DNA from: Natronococcus sp. AD-5
Lineage (GTDB): Archaea > Halobacteriota > Halobacteria > Halobacteriales > Natrialbaceae
Assembly (NCBI RefSeq): GCF_030734285.1
Contig: NZ_CP132294.1
Coordinates: 496,001 to 560,000 of the forward strand
Direction: 5' to 3'
DNA length: 64,000 bases
Under the pieces are notes generated by a model, which was given only the letters and a program-made list of their open reading frames with translations, had not been told where the DNA came from and searched no databases. Position numbers and translations under genes: made by a program. This document shows, one piece after another, positions 51,869-61,450 of this stretch. Position 1 is the first letter of the stretch. Every line of letters begins with the position of its first letter.

Positions 51869-52968
51869 TTATTCGGCGCCACAACGATTAGGACCCAGTT
51901 CGAGTTCGGACGGTTCCTCGTCGGAGACGTCCTCCTGCCCGACGTTCGTGCGCTTGACGCGTTCGAAGTTCGGCGGGTGGTCCGGAATGTCCGAAGCGAG
52001 CGTCTCGATGAACTCCTCTCGGTCGCGATTGAAGTCTTCGTTCCGCTCTCGAACCTCGCTCAGCGTCGCACTCACGGGTGGTTCGGGCGATTCGGGGTCG
52101 TAAGACGGGAGGATGAGAGCGTCGTCCGGACGCTCTAGCAGGCGCTGAAGGCTCTCGTAGAGCGTGGCGGCGTTCCCTTCGACACCGGAGTCCTCGATCC
52201 CAGCTTCGACGCGGCCGACGCTCTCGTGGAACAGCGTGTCGCCCGTGATGAGCGCCTCGCCATCGACGTCGAACGATACGCTTCCATCGCTGTGTCCCGG
52301 CGTATGAATCACGTCGACGTCGACCGTCCCGATCCGGATCGTCTCACCGTCTTCGATCGGAGTCGCTTTGAGCGCGAGCGCGTCCTTCGGGTGGAGGTAG
52401 TACGGAACGTCGTGGCGTTCGGCGAGTTCCGCAGCGCCAGAGACGTGGTCGGCGTGGGCGTGCGTGTCGAAGACGCCGAGGAGGTCGGCACCGTACCCGT
52501 CGAGGATATCCTCGTACTCCTCGAGGTAGTGAGACGGATCAAAGACGGTAGCCTCGCCGTCCGAGATCAGGACGTGAGAGAGACAGCCCTTGCCAGGCCG
52601 GGCGACCTGGACGAGCGTCCCGTCGAGGCCAGTCTGAACCGGCGCACTCCGGTGAACGCGGCTCCACCCGTTCATGCCGTCAGCGAGCGTCGCGGCCTCG
52701 TAGTCCATCTCGCGTAGGACGTCCGTCGCCGTCTGTGAGACGACCCCCGCGGCACAGACGGTGACGATCGTGCGGTTTCGGAAAGATCGTCGAGCTGTTC
52801 CTTTGCGGTTTCTGGAGCGTCGATCAATTCGTCGTAGACGTCGACGGTAACGCTGTCCGGAATGGGCCACTCTCCGTAGTCATCCTGGTGGCGAACGTCG
52901 AGGACCAGAACGTCGTCCTCGTCGCCCTGTAACTGTGCGCTGAGCTCGTCGGGATTCCCTTTTGTCAT
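51869..52968 (-). pseudogene. Rhodanese-MBL fusion (persulfide dioxygenase-like), one frameshift
   Basis: The N-terminal frame gives MTKGNPDELSAQLQGDEDDV and VLDVRHQDDYGEWPIPDS, half a rhodanese domain. The other frame continues RTIVTVCAAGVVSQTATDVL with the rhodanese Cys, then an MBL domain: FDTHAHADHVSGAAELAER, VIHTPGHSDGSVSF, ALITGDTLFHESVGR. The metal ligands are all kept. Adding one A in the AAA run (52775-52777, TTT on the plus strand) restores a single protein of about 366 aa. Likely sulfur-transfer and persulfide oxidation. Either a fresh mutation or a base-calling error. Confidence 0.8.
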
Positions 52969-53056
52969 CGGTGTTCGCTCGTAAGGGGCATATATGAATA
53001 TAGGTAGCGCCGGTCATGACCGGCAACGTTACCTGCGTGAACCCAAACAGTGGTGT

Positions 53057-53792
53057 ATGAGCCCGTACGAGGCCTCGTTCCGGGTCAAACACGAATGCCC
53101 CTCCCGGGAGATTTCGGAACGCCAACCGGACCTCACGATCCGCGAGTGGTGCCTCCGCGACTGCCAGGTACTGGAAGATCACGTCTCCGGAAACCCCGAC
53201 GGATGACCTGCTTGCGGAGATCGATGCTCTGGGAGCAATTCTTCACAAATCAGTCGACAACTCCGGGCTGCACGTCGTCACACGGGCGTGTCTCTGCTCG
53301 CTCGAGGGATCGATCATCGACCGGTTCGAGGAGTATAACTGTCTGTACCAACCGCCGACGATCCACCGTCAGGGGTGGGAGCACTATACGGTGATCGCGT
53401 TCGACGAGACCGACGCTCGAGCAGTAATTCGGGACTTAGAGTCCGATCGAGATATTGACGTACTCTCGAAGACCGCCGTCACGGAACAACAGATTCCGCA
53501 CAGCGTGTTAGCCCCCGTGGATCAACTCTTTGAAGACCTTACCGATCGACAGTTGGCAGCGCTTCGGCTGGCCTTCGAGAGCGGGTACTACGAGCAACCT
53601 CGAAAGACGTCGCTGCGCGAGTTGGCCGAGCGGACGTCCGTCGCCCGGTCGACGTACGAAGAGCACCTCCGGAAGGCGGAAAACAAACTCATCACGAACG
53701 CGGGCGAGTTCTTGCGATTGGTAACCGCAACGTCTTCGAGCGACCCGCTGCACGTCGAGCAATCGGGGACGGCCGAACAGCGTGCCGACTGA
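53057..53792 (+). pseudogene. Bat-like HTH-10 regulator, one frameshift
   Basis: The first frame reads MSPYEASFRVKHECPSREIS and EWCLRDCQVLEDHVSG. The second continues TPTDDLLAEIDALGA, HVVTRACLCSLEGSIIDRFE, and the C-terminal HTH LTDRQLAALRLAFESGYYEQ, LRELAERTSVARSTYEEHLR. Dropping one A of the AAA run at 53191-53193 joins them into a normal bacterio-opsin-activator-type regulator of about 244 aa. It is divergent from the rhodanese-MBL/MFS genes and is the obvious candidate to regulate them. Confidence 0.78.
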
Positions 53793-53871
53793 CTGTTTCC
53801 TATTTCGCCCCGTCACAAGATCAGCCGAGATTACGCTTTGTCCACCTCTTCAACCGTGCGAAGGCAGTCAC

Positions 53872-54195
53872 TCATCGTCGCGCGGGGCTTGAGGTCGTTT
53901 GGCACTCAGTCACCCCAGCAGACGGATCAAGACCGTATGCGAAGACATTTTCCTGAATCTTTCTGACTCGACTTCGCCAGATGTCATATCCGCGATACCG
54001 ACGGTCTTCAATCATTAGGAAGACCGAAAGTGGAGATACACCGATTAGAGGGATATAATGAGGGGTTCCCGGTCGTGAGAACGCTCGCGCGAGAATCGCG
54101 GAACTCACGAGGATCGCCCAATTCGTCGTTCGATCGAGGTGCTCCCGCCAGAACTTCACGCGATGGATCTCACCGCGATAGGGACGAGCCGTCGC
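53872..54195 (-). pseudogene. Truncated DUF2270 gene
   Basis: The frame reads PYRGEIHRVKFWREHLDRTT, TNWAILVSSAILARAFS, and FLMIEDRRYRGYDIWRSRVR, aligned with the N-terminal half of the intact DUF2270 protein at 34273-34965. It ends in SAGVTECQTTSSPARR, where the intact protein continues with its second membrane pair. No convincing start remains. Confidence 0.75.
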
Positions 54196-54643
54196 AGAGC
54201 TCGCCCCCGAGTCAGGTAATAGACACTTCCGATGGCGTCCCTGGCGATCCGATCGGCCGCCCGAAACGCTCGCGTCTCCAGACGCTAGTGGTGAGGACCA
54301 GCAAAAAGTGTAAGATAAATCGATCATCTCCTACACGAGAGGGCAGCGCTTCGCTTTTTCCCGATGGGACTTCTCTCACAACCAACGAACAGCGCTGATC
54401 GGAATAATTGATATTAGAATGACACATGTGCTAAAATTCCCCTGACAATTATTCGACAGCAAACGCCGCCCTGAACGGGTGCGCGTTCGTCGTCGAACAT
54501 CTTCGGTCGTGAACGCGGACGAACGAGGGGTCGTACAACGCGTCTATCGAGGGAAGGTGATTTTCTCGAGTCGCCGTATCGGGGGCCGACCGAGCAAACG
54601 CGGGCCTCGAACATTTATTTGGTAATCCGATACGCAACAGTAA
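54196..54643. other. Intergenic region upstream of the OFA transporter
   Basis: No supported gene. A TATA-like acatttatttgg near 54610-54622 precedes the transporter ATG by about 25 bp, so that message is nearly leaderless. The left part may be the decayed 5' end of the DUF2270 fragment. Confidence 0.45.
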
Positions 54644-55939
54644 ATGACACAGACTGATGCCGACAAGAACCGATGGCTGATCGCGGTCTCGGCCGTGGCG
54701 ATTCATCTCTCGATCGGATCGATTTACGCGTACAGCGTCTACCAGAACCCGCTGCGCGCAGAACTGGGATGGCCGATTTCCGACGTCTCGTTGGCGTTCA
54801 CCGTCGCAATCGTCTTTCTCGCGCTGTCGGCGGCGTTCCTCGGCGGCTTCGTCGAGGATCACGGTCCGCGGGTTTCGGGGCTGGTCGCCGCCGGAACCTT
54901 CGGTCTCGGGACCGTCGGCGCGGGATTCAGCGTACAGATCGGAAGCTACGTCGGATTCCTCCTGACGTTCGGCGTAATCAGCGGTATCGGTATCGGACTG
55001 GGTTACATCGCCCCGATCTCGACGCTCGTCCAGTGGTTCCCCGACCGGCGGGGGATGGCGACCGGAATGGCCGTGATGGGCTTCGGCGCCGGCGCGCTCG
55101 TGACAGGGCCGATCGCGAACTACATCATGGAGACCGTGAGCATCCCGGCGACGTTTTACGCGCTCGGCGTCGGCTACTTCCTCCTGATGGCCGCCGGCGC
55201 GAGTTACCTGAAGAAGCCGCCGGCCGGCTGGGTTCCCGAAGGGATCGACGAGAGCGAGATCGAGACCGACAACGAGAAGGGCGTCTCTGTCAACACCGAC
55301 CTCGAGGAACTCACCGCCCGCGAGGCGCTGCGAACGCCGCGGTACTACCTCGTCTGGCTGATCATGTTCGTCAACATCTCGGCCGGGATCATGCTGCTGT
55401 CCGTCGCGTCGCCGATGACCCAGGCCATCACGGGCGCCGAAGCGGCGACGGCGGCGTCGATCGTCGGCATCATCGGCATCTTCAACGGCGGCGGCCGCCT
55501 CGTCTGGGCGACCGTCTCCGACTACATCGGCCGGACGACCACGTACGGGACGTTCTTCGGGCTCCAGATCGCCGCGTTCCTGCTGCTGCCACAGATCACT
55601 CACGTCTGGCTGTTCGCGGCCCTGCTGTTCCTCGTCATCTCGGCCTACGGCGGCGGGTTCGCCTGCCTGCCGGCGTACCTCGGCGACCTGTTCGGGACGA
55701 AGGAACTCAGCGCCATCCACGGCTACACGCTGACCGCGTGGGGGGCCGCCGGCGTCGCGGGACCGCTGCTCATCTCCGAGATCGTCGAGCGGACGGACAG
55801 CTACGTCATGTCCTTTTACATCGTCACCGCCGCGCTCGTCGTCGGGTTGATCGCCGTGGGTACCCTGTTCTATCAGATCGAGGACGTCCGGGAATCCGGT
55901 CACGCGACCGGCCAGGACGCCGTCGGAGCGGATCACTAG
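54644..55939 (+). CDS. OFA-family MFS transporter (oxalate/formate antiporter type)
   Basis: A 431-aa, 12-helix transporter. Family signatures: HLSIGSIYAYSVYQNPLRAE near the N-terminus, GLGYIAPISTLVQWFPDRRG in the middle, and FNGGGRLVWATVSDYIGRTT, FACLPAYLGDLFGTKELSAI in the second half. OFA members exchange oxalate and formate or carry other small monocarboxylates. The formate dehydrogenase genes directly downstream make formate uptake the natural guess. Confidence 0.92.
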   Translation: MTQTDADKNRWLIAVSAVAIHLSIGSIYAYSVYQNPLRAELGWPISDVSLAFTVAIVFLALSAAFLGGFVEDHGPRVSGLVAAGTFGLGTVGAGFSVQIGSYVGFLLTFGVISGIGIGLGYIAPISTLVQWFPDRRGMATGMAVMGFGAGALVTGPIANYIMETVSIPATFYALGVGYFLLMAAGASYLKKPPAGWVPEGIDESEIETDNEKGVSVNTDLEELTAREALRTPRYYLVWLIMFVNISAGIMLLSVASPMTQAITGAEAATAASIVGIIGIFNGGGRLVWATVSDYIGRTTTYGTFFGLQIAAFLLLPQITHVWLFAALLFLVISAYGGGFACLPAYLGDLFGTKELSAIHGYTLTAWGAAGVAGPLLISEIVERTDSYVMSFYIVTAALVVGLIAVGTLFYQIEDVRESGHATGQDAVGADH

Positions 55940-56072
55940 GTTCGGTTTCCCGACTCGACCGACGCTTCCGCTCGCGGCGACCCGCTGCGCGTCCCGCCGC
56001 GGCGGTGACGCGCCTCTCGTCGCGATCGCCGGAGTGAGAAGGGCTATCCGTGACGCCCGAGAACGGTGACGC

Positions 56073-56237
56073 ATGTTCGGCGACCGGACACCGTCGGAAG
56101 ACGCTCGAGCGAAGCCCGCGACCGATCGACTCGGACGGCTTCTCTCCCTGACGCTCGTTGGGCTGGCAGCCGTCCTCACCCTGCTGGTTCTCGGGACCCG
56201 CCGCGGGAACGAGTCGACGCTGGATCCTCCTTTCTGA
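56073..56237 (+). CDS. Small single-pass membrane peptide
   Basis: A 54-aa frame: MFGDRTPSEDARAKPATDRL, then one helix LLSLTLVGLAAVLTLLVLG, then RRGNESTLDPPF. The polar N-terminus, single helix and short basic-acidic tail fit a real small membrane protein. It lies between the OFA transporter and the diaphorase-like gene on the same strand. Function unknown. Confidence 0.55.
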   Translation: MFGDRTPSEDARAKPATDRLGRLLSLTLVGLAAVLTLLVLGTRRGNESTLDPPF

Positions 56238-56401
56238 GGAAGAGGTTATCAAAACGTTCTCGTTCCCCTGGAAGCGGGAGTATCGTCGAAGGAGTGGATT
56301 CGTACGAACCGCCCGGCGACGTTTTGACACGCCGATACCATAACGCGAACCGCTTGCTTCATGCCGTAGTTTTTCGTGTCGGGACCACCGACTGGTCGCT
56401 A

Positions 56402-57982
56402 ATGGGTGACCGAAGTGAGTCTACCGTCGAAAAACTCGCTATCCGCGTTTCTGCTGGATCGCGGAGCAGGCGACGGGAACAGCGTGCACTCGACGATATT
56501 CGATCGGCGGCGGACGAGGCCCGCGTCATCGAGACGGGTCCGACCGGGATCCGGAGCCTCGAGCCGCTCGTTCTGCTGACTCGTGACGATCGAACGGCGT
56601 TCTATCCGGCGCCGGTCACGGGGCGGCTCGAGTCGCTGGTGGAGACGCTCGAGCGAGGCGACCTCCCGACCGACGACGCCGCTGCGGTCGTCGAGCACGA
56701 TTCGGAGCCGTCGTCGCTGCCGACGCCCGACGACGGGCCGCTTTCCGTGGGTCGGCGGCGCGTCCTCGGCCGATGCGGCTGGATCGAGCCCGCGTCGGTC
56801 CCGGACGAGACGGCGGCCGAACTGGCGAGCGACCGCCCGGATGACGCCCGGTCGCGCGTTCGCGACGTCGGGTTGTTGGGTCGCGGCCGCGGGGACTGGA
56901 GCACCGACGAACCCGTTACCGACGAGTGGGAACTCGCCAGCGAAGCGGCCGACGCAGACGACGCTCGCGACCCGGTCGTCGTCGTGAACGCCAACGACAG
57001 CGACGACCGCAACGAGACCGATCGGATCCTCCTCGAGGCCGCGCCGGGCGAGGTTCTAGACGGGGCGTTGGCCGTCGCCGAACTGGTCGGCGCCGAAGAC
57101 GTCGTCGTCTACTGTAACGAGGCGGACGACCGGGCACGCGAGCGCGTCCACGAGGCCGCGCGGGCCGCCGAGGAGACGCTCCACGAGCGACTCGACAGGG
57201 AAACGCGGCCGGAGGTCGTCGTCGGACCGAACCGGTACATCGCCGGCGAGCCGACGATGGCGCTCGAGGCGATGGAAGGGAACGACCGCCTCGAGGCGCG
57301 CCTTCGTCCGCCGACGCCCGCCGAGCACGGACTGTACGGGCGGCCGACGGTCATTCACACGCCGCGAACGATGGCGCAGATTCGCCGCGCGATGCTCCGG
57401 CCGGAGGAGTTCGACGCCGACGACGCCGACCCCGGAACGCGCCTCGTCACCGTGACGGGAGACGTCGACGCGACGGCGACCGTGGAGTTGCCGACCGGCG
57501 GAACTCTCGCCGACGTGCGCGAGGCCGTCGAGATCGACGGACAGTTCAAGATGGCCTGCGTCGGCGGCCAGTTCGGCGGCTTCACCCGGTCGCTCTCGCA
57601 CTCGCCGTCGGCAGCCGGCCTCGCGAGCGCCGGGCTCGGGACGGAGGGCGTGGTCGAACTGCTGAACGACGACCGCTGCGTCCTGGCGACGGCCGGACGC
57701 AGAGCGAACTTCGCGATGGAGGAGAACTGCGGCCGCTGCGTCACCTGCCGCGAAGGAACGCAGGAACTCACGAACATGCTTCGAGACGTCTACGACGGCG
57801 AGTACCAGGACGTGAAGATACGCGAACTGACCCGCGTGATGCGCGAGACGAGTATCTGCGACTTCGGCCGCTCGGCGATCCGTCCGGCGGTCACGGGGAT
57901 GCGCGAGTTCGAGACGGAGGTGGCCGCCCACACCGACGGTCGCTGTCCCAGCGGCGAGTGCGAGGTCGGAGGGAGATCATGA
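56402..57982 (+). CDS. NuoF/diaphorase-like subunit of formate dehydrogenase
   Basis: A 526-aa protein with the NuoF layout. The Fe-S end is intact: ENCGRCVTCREG plus CDFG give Cys443, 446, 449 and 486, the 4Fe-4S N3-type site. The SLBB-like part is LPTGGTLADVREAV. In the FMN/NADH domain, however, GRGGAGFPTGxKW has become GRGRGDWSTDEPVTDEW, and NADEGEPG has become NANDSDDR, so flavin binding is doubtful. The gene overlaps the formate dehydrogenase start by 4 bp. Confidence 0.82.
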   Translation: MGDRSESTVEKLAIRVSAGSRSRRREQRALDDIRSAADEARVIETGPTGIRSLEPLVLLTRDDRTAFYPAPVTGRLESLVETLERGDLPTDDAAAVVEHDSEPSSLPTPDDGPLSVGRRRVLGRCGWIEPASVPDETAAELASDRPDDARSRVRDVGLLGRGRGDWSTDEPVTDEWELASEAADADDARDPVVVVNANDSDDRNETDRILLEAAPGEVLDGALAVAELVGAEDVVVYCNEADDRARERVHEAARAAEETLHERLDRETRPEVVVGPNRYIAGEPTMALEAMEGNDRLEARLRPPTPAEHGLYGRPTVIHTPRTMAQIRRAMLRPEEFDADDADPGTRLVTVTGDVDATATVELPTGGTLADVREAVEIDGQFKMACVGGQFGGFTRSLSHSPSAAGLASAGLGTEGVVELLNDDRCVLATAGRRANFAMEENCGRCVTCREGTQELTNMLRDVYDGEYQDVKIRELTRVMRETSICDFGRSAIRPAVTGMREFETEVAAHTDGRCPSGECEVGGRS

Positions 57983-60900
57983 GCAGCGAAGACCCCGCGA
58001 GTCACGTAGACGATACGGAGACCGAACGGCGGCCGACCGCCGTCGAGCGGCTCCCGTCGGTGCCGGACGTGACCGATCCGCGGCCGAGCACGCCCCTCAC
58101 CGAGCAGTTCGAAACCGGCACCGCCAACGATCCCGACGTCACGAGCGACGGCGACCGAATGACCCACCTCACGGTCGACGGCACCGCCGTCGCGGTGCCG
58201 CCGGGGTCGACGATCATCGACGCGCTCGAGTCGACGGAGACGAACGACGAGGTGGCGGCGCTTTGCTACTACGACCGGGACACGGAACAGGCCGACCAGA
58301 TCGGGCCGCGGGGCGAGTGTCGGACGTGCACCGTCCAGACGAACGAGCACGGACTCGTTCCGGCCTGCTCGTTCCCGGCCGAGGACGGCCTCACGGTCCG
58401 GACCGACGCCGACGACGCGGCGGAGGCGCGGGAGGTGAACCTCGACCTCCAGCTGTCGGACCACAACCTCCGCTGTACGACGTGCGGGCAGAACGGCCGC
58501 TGCGAACTCCAGGACACGTCCATCGAGCAGGGCGTTGAGGAGCCCCGATGGGGCGTCTTCGAGGATCGCGACGAGTACGAACCGCTCGACGACACGTCGT
58601 CGGCCATCCAGATCGACCGCAACAAGTGCATCCTCTGTAACCGCTGCGTCGAGGCCTGCAACGACGTGCAGGTCGAGGGCGTCCTCCGCATGGAGGGGAA
58701 CGGCCAGGACACCCGCATCGCCTTCCAGAACGGCGAGGAGACGTTCGACGACTCCACCTGCGTCTCCTGCGGGCACTGCGCCACCGTCTGTCCGACCGGC
58801 GCGCTGGTCGAGCAGGGCCTGGTCGACGCCGCCACGATGCCCCTGCCCGGCTTCACCCAGGAGAACTCCATCGGGAAGATCCTCGAGAGCCCGAAAGCGG
58901 AGACGGCCGACCGGACGGAGGCGCCGAACCGCGACGTCCCGTACGACCTCGAGGACGCCGCCGAGGACCGGTCGGGAGTCGCCCGCTTCATGTCGATCGC
59001 GAAGGCCCGAGCCGGGAGCGCGAAGCGCCACGCCGGCGACGCCGCGAAGAAGGCCGGCGACCGCGCGCTCGAGGAGGTCGAACACGTCGCGGAGGAGATC
59101 GCCAGCCAGACGATGGACGCCGGCCAGCTGTTCAACGTCGCGACGACCGTCGGCGACGCGCGCCTCTCGCGGATCACGAAGGCCGAGACCACCTGTAACT
59201 ACTGCGCCGTGGGCTGTCGCTTCGACCTCTACGGCAAGGACGGCGAGGTGCTCGGCGTCAGGCCCGCCGACCCCGACTCGACGCCGGCGAACGACTTCTC
59301 CACCTGCGTGAAGGGGAAGTTCGGCTACGACTACGTGGACGCCGACGACCGGCTCGAGACGCCGCTGGTCCGGAAGGAGGACGCCCCCGACGGCCCCGTC
59401 GGCCGCGACGGCTTCCGCGAGGCCTCGTGGGAGGAAGCGATCGAGCGCGTCTACGAGGGGCTCTCCGAGGTCCGGGACGAGTACGGCAGCGAGGCCCTCT
59501 CGGTCATCTCCTCGTCGAAGACGACCAACGAGGAGAACTTCCTCAACCAGAAGTTCGCCCGGCAGGTGCTCGGCACGCCGCACGTCGACAACTGCGCGCG
59601 CCTCTGTCACTCCTCGACGGTGGCGGGACTCCAGCAGACGGTCGGCTACGGCGCCATGACCAACCGGATCAACGAGGACATCGGCGAGACGGACTGTTAC
59701 CTCGTCACCGGCTCGAACACGACCGAGTCCCACCCCGTCCTCGCCACGCGCATCAAGCAGAACGTCGGCGACGGCGCGGACCTCATCGTCTTCGACCCGC
59801 GCGAGATCGGCATGGCCGAACACGCCGACCAGTACGTCCGGACGACCCCCGGCGAGGACGTGGCGTGGATCAACGGGATGATTCGCTACATCGTCGAGAA
59901 CGACCTGCACGACGAGGAGTTCGTCGAGGAGCGGACGAAGAACTTCGACGACCTGAAGGAGAAGGTCGAACCGTTCACGCCCGAGAAGGTCGAGGAGCTG
60001 ACGGCCGTCCCCGCCGAGGAACTGAAGAAGGCGGCCGAGACGATCGCCACCGCGGACACCTGTATCTTCGGCTGGGCGATGGGCCTGACCCAGCACACCA
60101 CCGGGACGCGGAACGTGCTGGCCATCGCCGACCTCGCGCTGGTGACGGGTCACCTCGGCAAGCCCCGCGCCGGCCTCTCGCCGTTCCGCGGGCAGAACAA
60201 CGTCCAGGGCGGCGGGGGCGACATGGGACCGGCCCCGCACACTCTCCCCGGCTACCAGGACCTCGGCGACGACGAGGTGCTGGACAAGTTCGAGGACGAG
60301 TGGGGCGTCCGTCCGCCGAACGACGTCGGGCTTCGACTCCCCGAGCAGTTCCACGCCATCTCCGACGGGGACCTTCGCGGGATGTTCATCATGGGCGAGA
60401 ACCCCGTCCTCTCGGAGCCGGACGTCGACAACGTCGAGGAAGCGCTGCGGAAGATCGACTTCCTCGCCGTCCAGGACATCTTCCTCACCGAGACGGGCGA
60501 GTACGCGGACGTGATCCTCCCGGCCGCGTCCGCCGCCGAGAAGAACGGCACGTTCACGAACACGGAGCGCCGGATCCAGCGCGTCCGCCCCGCCGTCGAC
60601 TCGCCGGGAAAGGCGAAGGCGGACCACAAGATTCTCACCAAGCTCGCCAAGCGGTTCGGCTACGACTGGGACTACGACTCGCCGGCCGACGTGATGGACG
60701 AGATCAATCAGTTAGTCCCCATTTACGGCGGCGTCACGTACGAACGACTCGAGGAGGAGACGAAGGGCATCCAGTGGCCCTGCTTCGACGAGGACGATCC
60801 GGGGACGCCGTACCTCTACGAGGACGAGTTCAACTTCGAGGACGGGAGGGCGCGCTTCGTTCCCGCCGACTACGCCAATCCGCCGGACATGCCCGACGAG

Positions 60901-61350
60901 GAGTACCCGCTCACGCTCTCCTCCGGACGGGTGCTCTACCACTGGCACACCGGCACGATGACCCGTCGGGTCGGGACGCTGATGGATCACGTCCCCGAGA
61001 GCTTCGTCACCATCCACCCGGAGATGGCCGACCAGCTGGGCGTCAGCGACCAGGAGTACGTCCGGGTCCAGTCGCGACAGGGCGAGATCGTCGTGAAGGC
61101 GAACGTCGAGGACACCTCCGACCCCGGCGTCGTCTTCATCCCGATGCACTTCCCGCAGGGGGCGATCAACAAGCTCACGCAGCACGAACTCGACCCGACG
61201 TCGTACATCCCGCAGTACAAGGTGACGAGCGTCCGCGTCGCGCCGCTCGAGGTCCCGCCCGAGGAGACGGCCAACGTCGTCTCCCCGACGCCGGGCCAGC
61301 TCGAGGGCCAGAACGGCGACCCCGAGGAAGTCGACGGCCGCCGCGACTGA
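57979..61350 (+). CDS. fdhF: Formate dehydrogenase catalytic subunit with NuoG-type N-terminus
   Basis: A 1123-aa molybdenum enzyme oxidising formate to CO2. 2Fe-2S: Cys96, 114, 117, 130. His-Cys3 4Fe-4S: His162, Cys166, 169, 175. Two ferredoxin clusters: Cys217/220/223/227 and 261/264/267/271. After an Ala/Lys-rich linker (about 300-400) comes the catalytic domain with 4Fe-4S Cys406/409/413/443 and the Mo ligand Cys543 followed by His544 in NCARLCHSSTVAGL (Cys, not selenocysteine). A ribosome site GGAGGGAG sits within the overlap with the upstream gene. Cytoplasmic, no Tat signal. Confidence 0.95.
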   Translation: MSSEDPASHVDDTETERRPTAVERLPSVPDVTDPRPSTPLTEQFETGTANDPDVTSDGDRMTHLTVDGTAVAVPPGSTIIDALESTETNDEVAALCYYDRDTEQADQIGPRGECRTCTVQTNEHGLVPACSFPAEDGLTVRTDADDAAEAREVNLDLQLSDHNLRCTTCGQNGRCELQDTSIEQGVEEPRWGVFEDRDEYEPLDDTSSAIQIDRNKCILCNRCVEACNDVQVEGVLRMEGNGQDTRIAFQNGEETFDDSTCVSCGHCATVCPTGALVEQGLVDAATMPLPGFTQENSIGKILESPKAETADRTEAPNRDVPYDLEDAAEDRSGVARFMSIAKARAGSAKRHAGDAAKKAGDRALEEVEHVAEEIASQTMDAGQLFNVATTVGDARLSRITKAETTCNYCAVGCRFDLYGKDGEVLGVRPADPDSTPANDFSTCVKGKFGYDYVDADDRLETPLVRKEDAPDGPVGRDGFREASWEEAIERVYEGLSEVRDEYGSEALSVISSSKTTNEENFLNQKFARQVLGTPHVDNCARLCHSSTVAGLQQTVGYGAMTNRINEDIGETDCYLVTGSNTTESHPVLATRIKQNVGDGADLIVFDPREIGMAEHADQYVRTTPGEDVAWINGMIRYIVENDLHDEEFVEERTKNFDDLKEKVEPFTPEKVEELTAVPAEELKKAAETIATADTCIFGWAMGLTQHTTGTRNVLAIADLALVTGHLGKPRAGLSPFRGQNNVQGGGGDMGPAPHTLPGYQDLGDDEVLDKFEDEWGVRPPNDVGLRLPEQFHAISDGDLRGMFIMGENPVLSEPDVDNVEEALRKIDFLAVQDIFLTETGEYADVILPAASAAEKNGTFTNTERRIQRVRPAVDSPGKAKADHKILTKLAKRFGYDWDYDSPADVMDEINQLVPIYGGVTYERLEEETKGIQWPCFDEDDPGTPYLYEDEFNFEDGRARFVPADYANPPDMPDEEYPLTLSSGRVLYHWHTGTMTRRVGTLMDHVPESFVTIHPEMADQLGVSDQEYVRVQSRQGEIVVKANVEDTSDPGVVFIPMHFPQGAINKLTQHELDPTSYIPQYKVTSVRVAPLEVPPEETANVVSPTPGQLEGQNGDPEEVDGRRD

Positions 61351-61450
61351 GCGCGGGCGATCCGGCCGGCACCCGGCCGATCGCGGCCCGATCCGGAATC
61401 CCCCGTCCGGGGCCGGAACTGCAAAGTCGATTCCCTCACGTCGTACGGAC

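Noticed and set aside
57790-60627. Long minus-strand open frame of 945 codons antisense to the formate dehydrogenase genes
   Set aside because: GC-rich codon bias creates long antisense frames. The plus strand carries complete Fe-S and Mo motifs, while the minus frame is Arg/Val-rich with no domain.
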